A stretch of 64,000 nucleotides of DNA. Source: Xylaria sp. FL1777 (Eukaryota > Ascomycota > Sordariomycetes > Xylariales > Xylariaceae). The notes under the pieces are model-generated. The model had not been told where the DNA came from. It saw nothing but the letters and a program-made list of their open reading frames with translations, and did not search any database. The DNA is taken from the NCBI GenBank assembly GCA_022578965.1, contig MU400683.1, forward strand, positions 1-64,000, given 5' to 3'. How positions within the stretch are numbered: the stretch's first letter is position 1; every line of letters starts with the position of its first letter. Shown here in pieces: positions 27,079-39,404 of this stretch. A program made the position numbers and the translations under genes.

Positions 27079-28450
27079 GCAAATAGTAAAAAAGAAAATA
27101 TAACTGCTGCAGAACTAGCTATAAAACTAGCTGTACAAAAAAAACGCAGAAAACTTAAAAAAGCTAAAAACTTTTTTATAACGTTTGTATAAAACATTAG
27201 TAATTTGTTCTTAACTTTAAAAAAAAAACAAAACTATGCCTTAGCAGTAAAATTGCGCAAAAATAGCATTATTAGCACTTTTAGCGCTCTATTTAAAAAA
27301 TTAAACGCTATAAAAATTAATAACTTTGTTATATAAAGTGTTTTCTAGTTCGTAAAATATAATTTAAACAAACATAATAACACCTAAATTTTTAAGTTTT
27401 GCTTTGTACAAAAAATTAAAGAAAAAATAACTAAGCTATACAAAAAATCTAGATTAATTATATAAAGCTATAATAATATAAAAAAAAAACCATATTAACT
27501 TAATTACTAATAATTTAGCAAATAAACTAATAGCTATTATTAGCTTTAAGCCTTTTGCTAATTTAAAACTTTAATGCTTTAAGTAAGCTTTAAAATATTA
27601 TGCAAGCGTACGTATAATTAAAAAACAAGCTTACACAAAAAATCCTTGCATAATTACTTTTTAAACTCGTTTTAAAATATTTTAAAAAAACAATTATATA
27701 AATTATATAACTATTATACGGCTTAGCTAAATTATAGCTATATTAGTTTAAAACTTATTACTAATATTACTATAAAAAACTTAATATAATAGTTTTTATA
27801 TATAACCTATATTTATTATTTATATTAAGACTTTTATATAAATTTAGCATTATAAGTTTATAAACAAACAATATGTTTAGTTTTATTATACTTAAATTTT
27901 TAGCAAAAAAAAAACATAAATTACATAAAGCAAAGTTTTATGCAAAGCTAAAGAAAACTTTACAACAAAATTACCTTATTAAATTTAACAGTAGTTAAGT
28001 TACTTTTTTATATAAAAAAAATATAATACTTATGCAAAAAAGCTAAGTAAACTAACTAGCTTTAATTAACTTTTGTACAAAAAATGCTGCATAGCAATAT
28101 GTTTTTTAACATATATATAACGCTTATATAAATAACATTTGCTAACTAAAGGCTATATATAACTTTATAGCTGCTGCTTAAGTAACTAACTTAACACTAG
28201 CAAATATTAAAAATCTAAACTATAAAATCAAGTAGTAAATAAATAATTATAACTATAAATTAACGTTTATACTTTTAAACTTAAGCTATATAAAACTGTT
28301 TATTTTTATAAATAGTTTATTTGCAAACAACACTAATATAACTTTATAACTTATATTTATTATTATATTTACAATAAAGCATTATATAAAAAAAAACCTA
28401 GCCTTTAAAATCAAAAAAAACATTATATATTAAAACTTTAGCAAATATAA
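27079..28450 (+). pseudogene. Copia pol: reverse transcriptase relic
   Basis: One frame (codons at 27079 and 27448) reads NITAAELAIKLAVQKK, then VKLRKNSIISTF, then LYKKSRLII-stop-SYNN. This is the RIPed form of the fungal Ty1/copia motif PYEKSRLVIQ.YND that opens the reverse transcriptase. Farther downstream LVLLYLNF sits at the place of the TDD-type active-site strand region, which is no longer recognisable. Stops are TAA/TAG. The protein is dead. Superfamily is assigned from the KSRLv motif and its surroundings. Confidence 0.7.
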
Positions 28451-29018
28451 GCAAATAATACAAAGTATACTAGCTAATAAATTATATAGCATAATAAATA
28501 GCTTTAATAGTGCTATAGCCTTTTATATAACGCTTTAAAAAATCATAGCTACGCTAAAAATATTTTTAATTTTTGCTGTATTATGTTTAAACTTAAAATT
28601 GTTATATAACTATTTAATAAAGCTAGAAACTACTTAAAAAAAACGCCTTATAATTAATATTATGTTACTTAAAAAGTCGTACAAAAAAAAAAAAATCTTT
28701 AAAGTATAATAAATTAATAGTAAAAACAATTTAGCTAACATATTTACAAAAAAAACACTAAACTAAGCATTAAAGACCTTAGTATTTATAAATTAGCTAA
28801 TTATATAAATAAAAGCATTCGTAGAAAAAAAATAAAAATAACTTCCGTACAAACAAATTAAAAAAAAGAGTTAAAAAAATACTTTTGTATAAAAATCGTT
28901 ACAATAATTATATAATAAGTAAAAAAGCAACAAGCAAATATATTTAATTTCAAAAAAAACACTAAAAACTATAAAATATCGCAAATCTTATATTTCTTTT
29001 TGTATAATTATTTCTTAA

Positions 29019-29023
29019 GCTAT
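29019..29023 (+). repeat. TSD of F (left), gctat
   Basis: gctat precedes the left LTR of F and is repeated unchanged right after the other LTR at 39400-39404. It fixes the LTR ends to the base. Confidence 0.9.
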
Positions 29024-29517
29024 TATAATAAACCTGTTATACATTAATATAACAGGTTTGCCCTTGGAGTTTTAATTTGCAGGTAATAATAAAATCCTTA
29101 ATAGTAGTCCGTTAAAGAGGTTTTTGGGGTATTTTTACTACTATGCATTAATAAAGGTGTTAAAGAATTAAAAATAATAAATATATTAGTGCTTAGCAGT
29201 TATAAAAAATTAATAGCTAAAAAACTAAAACTAAATAAATAACTAAATATAAAAAATATATAATTATATAAATAAAAAAAAAGTAAAAAAAGTAATAACT
29301 TTTTTTAAATTACTATAAGTTTAGTAAGCACTAAATTACTATAAGCTTAATAAGCTTTAAATTACTATAAGCTTAATAAGCTTTAAATTATTATAAGCTT
29401 AATAAGCTAAATAAATTATTATATAACTTTAGCTTTAGCTAGTAAAAAAAAAGGTATAAAATATATATAAAAGCATTAAGCTGCTTTAAAAGCTACTTTT
29501 ATGCTAATTTTATAACA
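29024..29517 (-). repeat. LTR of F (3' LTR by strand), 494 bp
   Basis: It runs from tataataaac to tataaca and matches 38906-39399 at identical length. Differences are transitions, for example ggtttttggggta here against ggaaattttcaga-like changes there. It includes four tandem 26-bp units (29307-29408). Confidence 0.92.
29307..29408 (+). repeat. Four 26-bp tandem units inside F LTR
   Basis: Units of the form aaattactataagcttaat plus aagctt recur four times. The other LTR has the same array at 39189-39290. In LTRs such arrays may lie in the U3 promoter-enhancer region; this is inference. Confidence 0.85.
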
Positions 29518-29535
29518 TTATTTTTTTTTTTTTAA
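29518..29535 (-). promoter_or_regulatory. Polypurine tract of F
   Basis: ttatttttttttttttt on the plus strand is a pure A tract on the sense (minus) strand, directly next to the 3' LTR. This is the position of the plus-strand DNA primer in LTR retrotransposons. It also supports the minus orientation of F. Confidence 0.55.
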
Positions 29536-31289
29536 AATTGTTGTTTTAACAATTTTTCATAAGTATTTTTTTTTTTTTTTTTTTTTTGTATGTTATAATA
29601 TTAAAACGCATTAAAAAAACTAACCGTTTATTTAAAACAAAGCAAAAACTTGTTTTTGCTTCTTTTATTAACTTTATTAGTTATAAAGTTATGCTTTGCT
29701 TTTATTGCTTTAATTAGTTACTAACGTGCAAAATAATAAATAATATATTTTGTTATTTTAAATGCGTATGCGTTAGTTACTTTTGCAACAAATTAAAAGT
29801 TTTAATTAACTTAATTAATAATATAGTTTTTAAATACTATTGTTTAAAAAAAAAAAAAAGCAAGCAAAACAATAGCTACTTTTAGTTTAAAAAAAATTAA
29901 AACAAGCTTAAAATAGCTTTAACTTTATTTTAAGCAAGTTAGCTTAATTTTACATATAAAAACATTTTTTAAAAGCAAAAAGTATTAAAATAGTTTAGTA
30001 AAAGCTTTAGTTTTTAAATAAACTAAATAAAATAAAACGTATTAAAAAAGAACAAAAAGCGCTAGCAAAAAAGCAAAAATAATAAAAAAAGCAAGCTAAA
30101 GCAGCATAAGTTGCTTTATTTAAGTTTAATTAAAATTTTTTAAGCGTTTTTTTTAAAATTAACTTTTTTTTTTTAGTTTTAAACAATTAAAGTGTTAGTA
30201 ATAAAACTAATTTATAACTACTTTAGTAGTTTTTAAGTGTTTTTTAAGTTTTTAAGTATTATTAATATATAAATATTTTTTCTATTTAATAAAATATTCT
30301 AGGTTATTATTATTTTAACAAAAATCTAATATATTTTTAACTTTATAAACATTTTAATTTGTTTTTATTTTTAGTTATGTTTTAATAAATGTTTTAATAA
30401 ATGCTAGTTCTAATAAAAAAATATAAAAAATAAAATAAATTTATATATTTTTTAGTAATAATAGTTTATAGTTAATAAATAAAATAACTTTTTTAATTTT
30501 AAAAAAGCTAAGTTTTTTAAATTTTAATTTATTGCTTAGTTGTTTTGTTTTAATTTAAAGAATATTAATGTTTGCATTTTATTTTTGTTATAGTAAATAA
30601 ACTTTGTTTTTTTTTTTAAAGGTTAGTTCTTTAGTTCGTTTTTTATTATAATATACTAATATTTGTTGTTATAAAAATTAAAAGCATAATTATAGTTTAG
30701 CTTATAGCATTTTAATTTTTGTTATAATAGTTTTTGCTTAAAGTGCTATAATTAAAATAGCAAATATTTTTATTAATGTTTTTTTTTGTTTTTTAATAGT
30801 TGCTTGCTATTTATAAACAGCTTTATACAAAAATATGTTTATATTTTTATTTATTAATATATTATATAAAATCTATATTATTAATAATAATTTTACTTAA
30901 TTGTTTTATTAATAGTTAATATAATTTTATAAATATTATTTTAATATTTAGTTTAGTTTTTTTGTTTGTTTATTTATTTATAAGTAATAAGCAGTTAAAA
31001 ACTTTAGTTTAATATTAATAAGTTTAAAAAAGCTAGTTTTAAATTTAAAAATAAACAATTTATTTTAGTTTAAAACAATTTTTTTTAATAATTTATGCTT
31101 ATTTAAATATTAGCGTATAAAAGCATATATAAGTTGTTTAATTGTTATATTTTCTTTAAACAATAAAAAATAAACATATTTAGTAAGTTTATTAATAATA
31201 ATTTATATTTTATTATATTATACTTTTATAATTAAATTAATTAATAAAAATAGTGCTATAATAAAATTTTAAGCAATAATATGCTATGC

Positions 31290-31460
31290 TTGTTTAAGTA
31301 TTTATATAAGTTATAATAATTTATAAAGCTTATATTAAGCTATTTTAGCTTTATTATAAATGTTGTATTTTTTTATAATAAATTTAACTATGTTTTATAG
31401 TTTTAAAAAATTGTATTTTTTTTATAATTGTTTAATTATTTTTATTGCTTTTTAATGTTT
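31290..31460 (-). pseudogene. Gypsy integrase zinc-finger region, decayed
   Basis: On the minus strand a frame reads KHS-stop-IYYKKIQHL followed by ITYINT-stop-TS. I take it as a RIPed HHCC integrase N-terminus of the type YY..HWWP....I..YI..C..C...K. The Trp and Cys codons have been lost. It lies ~330 bases downstream of the RNase H relic, as expected for Ty3/gypsy pol. The call rests on position and a weak pattern. Confidence 0.4.
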
Positions 31461-31781
31461 ATATAATAAATATTTATAAAATTTTTTAATAAACTTGTTT
31501 TATAAAAATTTTAATAAGTAAACTTTATGTTTATATATTAACTTATTATTTTTTAATTTTTTATATTTTTATAGTTATATTAACTTTTTTAAGTTATAAG
31601 CTTGTTATAACTATATATTTATAAAGTTTTTAAGTATAACTTTAATTTTTAAGCTTTTATTTTTTTAAAGATATAATACTTAAATGTTTTTTTTTAAAAC
31701 TTTAAATCTTTTTTAACTTTGTTAACTAAGTATATTTATTTAAATGTTTTTTTTTTTTTTAATATAACATATTTTAAAGTT

Positions 31782-31985
31782 AAACTTAAAAAAAAAAACT
31801 ATTTAATTTTTATGTTATTTAATAATTTTTTATATAGTTATAAATTTTATTAAGTTTTAATAATTTAAATAAATTTTAATTAGCTTTATAGTTTTTATAA
31901 AAAACAGTTTTTACTTTTTAAATGCTATAATAATTGCAAATAGTTCTTTATTATATATAAAATATTATAATACTGCGTTTTATAA
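31782..31985 (-). pseudogene. Gypsy RNase H relic of F
   Basis: On the minus strand the frame gives YFIYNKELFAIIIAFKK, then KLFFIKTIKLIKIYLNY-stop-NLIKF. This corresponds to the conserved Ty3/gypsy RNase H pattern Y-x-I-x-[DN]-K-E-L-L-A-I-[IV]-x-A-[FL]-x-x-W, then the T-D-H-x-N-L block, here LNY-stop-NL after RIP. The reverse transcriptase should lie at 32000-33250 and 34014 onward, but no clear YLDD-type motif survives. This is the best single domain evidence that F is gypsy. Confidence 0.75.
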
Positions 31986-33262
31986 TGCTTTAAAGTAATA
32001 AGCTACTAAGTATTATTTTTTATTATTTTTTAGTTGTTTTAAAACTTTTGCAATTATATTATTTAAAGCATTTATTTTTAGCTTTTTTTTTTTTTATAAA
32101 TTAAGTAGTTTAACTACAAAGTTAAAAATAACTTTTAGTTTTAGTTTTTTAAAAGCTTTTTAGGCTTCTTTTAAAATTAAAAAAGATTTTTTTTTGTATT
32201 TTTTTCTTGTATACTTTATAAAATAAAATGCTATTTTTTTAAAGTTTTAAATTAATATTTAAACATAGTTTAAAAATTTTAATGCTTATTATATATTTAT
32301 AATAGTAGCTAAGTTAAATATTTTTTAGTTTTATATTATGTTAATTTTTAACTGTTAAATTTATATTTGTTTTAAAATAATTATAAATTTTAAAAAGTTA
32401 ATTTTTTATATATGTTATATATACTTTTTTGTATTAAGTTGTAATTTTACTTGTTTATGTGTTTTTAATACTTAAGTTATGTATTTTTTATGTTTTTTTA
32501 GTGTTTTAAAGTAAATTAAAATATTATTTAAATAAATAAACATAAATTTGTTTAAAAACTTCTATAAAATTATTATTATTATATATTAAAAGCTAGCTAG
32601 TACGTTTTATAGCTTTTATAGCATAATTATATATTTATATAGTTTATATATTGTTTATATAGCAGTTTTTTATTTTATTTTTTTAGCTATTTTAATAATA
32701 TAATATTTATTTAAAATATTAACTACTATAAACTATTTTGCTTAGCTAATGTTTTTTTTTATAGTTATTAGCAAAGTAAAAAAGTATTTATTTATAATAA
32801 TAATTATGTTTAATAGTTAATAATTAATTATTACTTGCTATACTAGTTTTTCTTTTTTATTAATTAGTTGTTTTTTATTTTTTATTTTAAGTATTAGCAC
32901 TATAAAGTATTTAATAAATAACTAAGATTTTTTTAAAAATTCTTTTGCTAGATTTTTTTAAATATATTTCTATAAAGCGTTTGTTTTATTTAAGCTTATA
33001 TAGTATACTTAATAAAGCTTTAGTTAACATTTTTTCTTAATAAAAATGTAGTAATTTTATAAGCTATATTTAAAAAGTTCTTTTTTTTTTTTTTCTTTAA
33101 ATAGTTTATAAAATTTATAATATATTTTTAGTATTTTGTTCAGGATTTTTTTTGTAATTTTTCTAATTTTTTTGCTTTATTTTTTATTTTCTTAATTAAT
33201 AGTTTTTGCTTTTTATTAAATTAAAAAGTTGCTAGTTTTTAACTATAATATTTCTAAAATAA

Positions 33263-33279
33263 TATTATAATTAAATATA
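33263..33279 (+). repeat. 17-bp flanking repeat of SINE-like insertion (left)
   Basis: The 17 bases tattataattaaatata occur here and again at 34014-34030, bracketing a segment of clearly different composition. Such a length is typical of target duplications made by LINE machinery. The all-AT sequence slightly weakens the case. Confidence 0.6.
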
Positions 33280-34013
33280 GGCCTAGTAGTGCAGTAGTAT
33301 ACGCTTAGCTATTTCTTTTAAAGTTGTAAGTTTAAGTTCTGCTTAGTTTATAGTTGCTTTGCTTTAAAGCAAAAGTTGGTTTGCCTTTAGCTTGGTTTAA
33401 ACTGTATGCTTGCTGCACTAAAAGCATAAAAATTAAAAGTTAAATAGCTAAGCTAAAAGTTTAAAAACCTTGCTTTTTTGCTAATGTAGCAATATAAGTA
33501 ACTAACTTAGTATACTAGCTACTATAAAAACAAGCAGCTTTAGCTTTTATTGCTAACGTTATATAAGCATTAGTTTCTTTATATAGCAAACAGCTTATAT
33601 TTTTAGCATAATTAAAACTTAAAGCTTATTGCTTAACGCTAAGCAATTTATAAAAAATATAGCGCTATATAATATTTAAAATTCACTTAATACTGTATTG
33701 TTTATAGCTTGCAGAACTTAAAGCTAGCAAAAAAGCGCTTTTATTACTAATTAACAGAAAACCTTTTTGTTAGCGCGCCGATTTTTATACCTTTATATTG
33801 CAAAGCAAAAGCGCTGCTAACTTAGCATACAAAATTTAAAAGCAGAATATTATATAAAAAAAGCAGCAAATTAATAAGATTTATAGCAAAACTGTTGCAT
33901 ATTTTGCATATATAGGTAGTTTTCGCCTTAAAAAAGGTTTTCACTTGTATAAAGTTTTACTAAATAGCCACTAGTATAGCTAATAAGCCGTTTGTTTAAG
34001 TAATACAAATTAT
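33280..34013 (+). mobile_element. SINE-like insertion in F, 734 bp
   Basis: The segment is less AT-rich than the surrounding F interior and starts ggcctagtagtgcagtag. TAGTGCAGTAG at 33287-33297 fits the pol III A box (TRGYNNARNNG), and GTTTAAGTTC at 33330-33339 fits a RIPed B box (GTTCGAGTTC), at tRNA-like spacing. The stem-like GTAAG/TCTGC around the B box also suits a T arm. tagtgcag (33287-33294) and ctgcacta (33413-33420) form an inverted repeat, and a 16-bp palindrome lies at about 33358-33373. No ORF is visible. It is long for a SINE, so a tRNA-headed element of another type is possible. Confidence 0.5.
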
Positions 34014-34929
34014 TATTATAATTAAATATATTAGTAATATTTAATATAATTTGTTTTTTGTATTTTTATATAAATATATTAAAAAGTTTGGTTTTTTTAA
34101 GTATATAACTATTATTATAGCTAAAAGTGCTTTTATTAAATCTTTTAATCTTTTAAAATTTTTGCTTGTATTTTTAAAGAATTTTATTTTGTTTTATTAC
34201 TTTAAGTAAAATTATATTAGTTTATGCTTTTAAGTTAATTAAAGTATTATATTTTTTTTTTTAATATATAAGTTTAACTTTAAATTAGTTTTATTAGTTA
34301 TTATATTAAACTTTATGTAAAACTTTAGTTTTTTTAGCTATTTATTGCTTTTTTAATGAATATTTATTTTGTTTTTTGATTTTTTTTTGTAAAATGTTTA
34401 AATGCTTGTTTTATTTTGCATTTTAAATGTTATTACGCTTTGTTTTATTTTTGCTTTTAGTTAAGCTTTAAATTGCAGTTTTTAAGCTTTTTTGCTTTTA
34501 GCAACTATTTTTTAATATAATTATGCTTTAATTAGCTAGTAATATTTATAGCAGTTATTTTTATATTTTTTTAAAATAATATTATAAGTATAATTAAAAT
34601 TTTCTTTAAATGTTGTAAATCTTTATAAATTTTTGTAATAAATTATAGTTATAACTAATTACTTTAATTTATAAAAGTTCTATATTTTTATTTTTATAAT
34701 TTATTTAAAAAACTAATTATTTTTTAGTTTATTAAGTAAATATTAATAATAATAATATACTACATAATAATTTTATAATACTTTATTATATTTTAAATTT
34801 TTTAAGCGTAAAATATTATTATTGTTTTTCTTATAATTTTATTATAATAATAACTTTTAGCAATTAGTTAAATTGCTAGCTTTAGTTTTTAAAACATATT
34901 AGTTTTTATATATTGTATTACTTAAAATT

Positions 34930-36900
34930 AACAGCTTTAAAAAGCCATGCTAAAAGCTATTTAATTTTATATATAAGTAAAAATTATACTAAAGCTAAAT
35001 AAAAATATTTTTGCTAACTACTTGCTATTATAACTTATACCCTTTTTATAGCTAACTGTATAAGCGCTACTATTTAAAAATTGCGTTACTTGATTTTTAT
35101 TTAATACTGCTGCTTTTATTGCTTGCGTTTTTGCTTACTGCGTAAGCGTAGCTTTTTGTTATTTAAACTGCTTACTAACAGTTTTTAAATGGGTTTTTTC
35201 TAGGTTAGTTCTAAGGCTTTAGCATATTAATAATAGTTTGCAATTTTGTTTTTTGCGCAGTTATTAACGCAGTTTTTCTTAATAAGCAACCTTTTAAGCA
35301 AATAATATTTTTGCTTGTTAAATTGTTAGCTTTTTGCTTATGTAGCATTTTTGTAATAATAATAGTATATAGTTAGCTTTAAGTTAGCTTTATTATAAAC
35401 TATACAAAGCAGTAAATAAAGGCGTTTTTAGCTAGTTTACGCGCTTAAATAGCTTTTAAGCATTTTGCTACTTAAGCTAAATAGTTGTTTTAACAAAAAA
35501 AGCACATAGCTGCTTTTTTTTCGGTTTACATAAAGTATAAGTTTGCTTTATTTTTAGCATGTTTTAAAAATTTACACTAGCTACATTTTTGCTTATTTTT
35601 ATATATACTAGTTTAGTAGCTTTATTTTTAGTAGCTATAGCATTAAGTTACTATTATATTTATAAAGTAAAAAGCTATTTAAAAGTAGCAATAGTTTTAA
35701 AAAAGTTTATTAGTATATATTATATTTGCATTTTTTATAGTTATAACTTTAATGTATACTAAGCATGTTTTTTGCTTGCGCTATAGCAAGCAAGGTAAAA
35801 AAAACAGCTTTTTAATCTTTAGCTTTTAGTTAGCTAGCTTTAGTTAAGCTAGCATTTTTTTTTTTTTTTTTTTTAGCATTTGTTTAATTAATAAGCCTAA
35901 AGCTACTAGCTAATATAATTAAAAATGCACTTTTGATCTTTTATTAAATATTTAACGAGCTTATAACATATTTGCTAATATTTAGGTTTAAATTTTTTGC
36001 TTATTAAAAATAACTTTTTAGTTATTATTTAGTAGTTTATATGCTGCTTGAACTACGTTTGCTTTTATTGCTTAGTTTAACTTTTATATTATAATTAATC
36101 TTGTTTTTATTTTAGCTTTATAGCTAGCAAAAGTTATAATAATAGTTTAGTTAAAGTTTGTTGTTATAATAGCTTTAAAGTAAGTTAATAAAGCAACACA
36201 TGAAAATTTTTTACTGCTATTTACTTGTAGCGCATTTGCGTAAAACATGGGCTGCTAGCAAAAAAAGTTAGCAATTTTAGCTTGCTTACTTATGCAATCT
36301 TTAAATCGCTAAATTTGCGTGTATAGTAATTTTACTTTTATAGCAAGCTTTTTTTGCTTTATTAATAACGCTTATAACAAGTTTTAAATAGTACGTTTGC
36401 TACTTTTATTACTGCTATTTACTTATAGCTGCTTATTTATTTGCTAAAAGTAGTACGCTTTTAATAACTTTTTAATAATTTAGCAAGCGCTACAAATAGT
36501 TTGCTTATTTAAGTTTTTTTTAAAAAAGATTTTAGCGTTTATTATTGCTTTATTTAGCTTGTTTACGTAGTATTGCAAATTTAATGTTAAGCTTATTGCT
36601 AGCTATTACTAGTTTAAGTTTATACTATTAACTAGTTGCAGCTAGTTTTACGTTAAAAAAGTTGCGGTATAGTTTTTTGCTTCTTTTATTTTTACCTTTA
36701 TTTCTTTTTAGGTTATTACTTATATAAGCTTGTTTTATATATAGCAGGTTTTTATAAGTTTAGTTTTTAAAGCTACGCAAGTGTTCTTGTAAATTTAGCT
36801 AGTTTTGCTATAGCTTTTATTAATTAGTTTTTATACTAACTATTAATGCTTTTTTGTTTTGTTATATTTAAAGCAATTTAAGCTATAAAAATACTTTATT
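34930..36900. other. Less AT-rich segment inside F, unassigned
   Basis: Between two very T-rich stretches of F, this ~2 kb has more gct, gca and even cgcg sites and little strand bias. It could be another nested insertion or a less-mutated part of F pol or gag. I found no flanking duplication and no second copy in the window, and no protein motif on either strand. Confidence 0.4.
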
Positions 36901-38905
36901 TATTTTTATTAGTTTTTTTTTTATAGTATTTTTTATAGCTTTTAATTTTATTTGTTTTTGCTTTAAAGTTTTATAAGTTTTGTTTTTTTAGGTTTATTTA
37001 ATAACTAAATGTTTTAATAATTTATAATTAGTTTAATAATTATATTATTTTTAGTTATAGTTTTGTTTTTTTAAATATAATTTTTTTTTAAGCTATATTT
37101 TAAGCTTTAATAGTTTAAAATTTTTATAGTTTTATAAATTTATTAATTATATTAACTTATTACTTTTTATTATTTGTTATTTTTAGTTAAACTATTTTTT
37201 TAGGTTATATATTAAATAACTTTAATTATTTATATAGTAAATATATCTTTTTATAATTTGTTTTAATAATTATAAAGCTTTTAAATAATATTTATATGTT
37301 TATTTATTTTAACTTATATAAATAAAGCATTTAAATTTGTTTAATATAATACTTTTGTTTTAATTTAAAACAACAATTTTATATTTTTGCTTTAAAAACA
37401 TATTTTTTAAATTGTTTTATTGTTTTTTGTTGTTTTAAACTTTTATAACTTATACTTTTTTTTTAAGTTAAAAAATTTTTCTTTTTTTATAGCTTTTTTT
37501 TTTATTTTTTTTTTTAAATTAGCATTATTTTTAAAAGTATTCTTTTTTTTTATAGTTATAACATTTAACTTTAAATATATTTTAAGGTTATTATTTTTGA
37601 ACTTTATTAATTTGCTTAAATTTTTATTTAATACTTTTTTAAGTATTCTTTTTTTTGTTTTTTTTAGTTTTTTTAGTTTTAAAATACTAGTTAAATAATT
37701 ATTAATTAATTATAATAGCTATATTAATATATATATTAATTTTTGCTAGTTTATTTATTTTATATAATTTATTTTAAACTTAAGTTTTAAGTTTACTATA
37801 AAATAAATAAAATAATGCAAGTTTAAATAATCTTAAAATTACTATTAATTGTTTAAATTTTATAGCATAATTTACTACTGCTTTTATTTGTTTTAAGCAG
37901 TAAAGTGCTTTTTTTACGTGTTTTGCTTTTTAAGTGTTTTTAAATAATACTTTTATTTGATTTTTAAACTTAACGTAATTTTCGAAAATTTTTTTTATTT
38001 TTAGCTTAAGGTTAATTAACTTATTAGCTTTTAGAAAATCTTTTAAAATAAATTAAAATTATTTTAGTACTTTTTTTAACAAAAATTATAAAATAATTAT
38101 TATTTTTTAATCTTTTTTTATAATAATAATAAAGTGCTATTTTAAATAAAGTTTAACATAAATTAAAAAAGCTTTTATATTTATAAATTTATTATAAAGC
38201 TTTAAAGCAATAAGTTTAAAACTTTTAATATTTAGCATTTTTAATATTATAAATAATTTTAATAGTAATAATAATAGTAGTAATAAAAAGTTAAGTTTTT
38301 TATTTTAAATTATTATTTTAAGTATAGTAATAATAAAAGTAAGCATTAAGTTTACTAGTAATAGTATTAATATTAGTTATAATATAATTATTTATTTAAA
38401 GCTTTAATTTATTATTATAATAGCAGTTATTATTGCTACTTTAATTATTATAACTAATGTTTATACTAGTTTAAAGGTTATAATGCTTAATATTTAAGCT
38501 ATTTTTTAAGTTAAAGCAATTAGTTTGCTTTATAATATTAGTATTAGCATTAATTTTTTTTTATTACTGCTGCTTAATTTTTTTTTTTTTATTACTGCTT
38601 TTTTTTTAATAAAAATAGCTAATAAAAGTACTAAAGTTTGTTATTTTAGTATATTATTAGTTCTAAAAGTCTTTAAAATTTTTAAACTTAATTTTTAACT
38701 TTTTATTTTTAGTAATATAACTTAAATTTAGTTTATTAGTTATTAAGTAAAGTTTATTTATATAATACTGTTTAGCATTTTTGTTTTTTAAATATTTTTT
38801 TAATATACCTTTAAAAATCTATTTTATAAATTGTTTATTATTTAATTCTTTATACTAGTATTTATTTTTATATATTAAGTTTTATTAATTAAAAAGCTAT
38901 TAAAG

Positions 38906-39399
38906 TATAATAAACTTATTATATATTAATATAACAGGTTTGCTTTTAAAGTTTTAATTTATAGGTAATAATAGAGTTTTTAATAATAGTTCGTTAAGGA
39001 AATTTTCAGAGTATTTTTACTACTATATATTAATAAAGGTTTTAAAAAATTAAAAATAATAAATATATTAATGCTTAGCAGTTATAAAAAATTAATAGCT
39101 AAAAAACTAAAACTAAATAAATAACTAAATATAAGAAGTATATAATTATATAAATAAAGAAAAAATAAAAAAAGTAATAACTTTTTTTAAATTACTGCAA
39201 GTTTAATAAGCATTAAATTATTATAAGCCTAGTAAGCCTTAAATTATTATAAGCTTAATAAGCTTTAAATTACTGTAAGCTTAGTGAGCTAAATAAGTTA
39301 TTATATAACTTTAGCTTTAGCTAGCAAAAAAAGAGGTGCAAGGTATATATAAAAGCATTAAGCCGCTTTAAAGGCCACCCTTGTGCTAATTTTATAATA
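38906..39399 (-). repeat. LTR of F (5' LTR by strand), 494 bp
   Basis: Same length and ends as 29024-29517. Starts tataataaac, ends tttataata (RIPed from tataaca). Tandem 26-bp units are at 39189-39290. It retains a few C/G that the other LTR has lost (aaggccacccttgtg) and has lost others, as expected when both LTRs were RIPed independently. Confidence 0.92.
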
Positions 39400-39404
39400 G
39401 CTAT
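39400..39404 (+). repeat. TSD of F (right), gctat
   Basis: Exact repeat of 29019-29023. Copia B sequence resumes after it. Confidence 0.9.

Larger units (their letters stand above)
29024..39399 (-). mobile_element. Ty3/gypsy LTR retrotransposon F, minus strand
   Basis: The element is 10376 bases long with direct 494-bp LTRs and TSD gctat, nested inside B. The plus strand is strongly T-rich, so the sense strand is the minus strand. Decayed RNase H (31782-31985) and an integrase-like zinc region (about 31290-31460) follow in gypsy order. An A-rich polypurine tract on the sense strand (29518-29535) abuts the LTR at 29024-29517, making that the 3' LTR and 38906-39399 the 5' LTR. The SINE-like insertion at 33280-34013, and perhaps 34930-36900, explain why it is longer than usual. 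Gag should lie about 37000-38900 but is unreadable. Confidence 0.85.

Noticed and set aside
29307..29408. CRISPR-like array
   Set aside because: The 26-bp units are directly adjacent, without unique spacers, and lie within an LTR.
33280..33355. A functional tRNA gene
   Set aside because: A and B boxes are plausible, but acceptor and anticodon stems do not pair well and several stem bases are RIP-type changes. It is better read as the tRNA-like head of an element.
37420..37698. 92-codon plus-strand frame
   Set aside because: Phe/Leu-rich translation of the T-rich antisense strand of gypsy element F.
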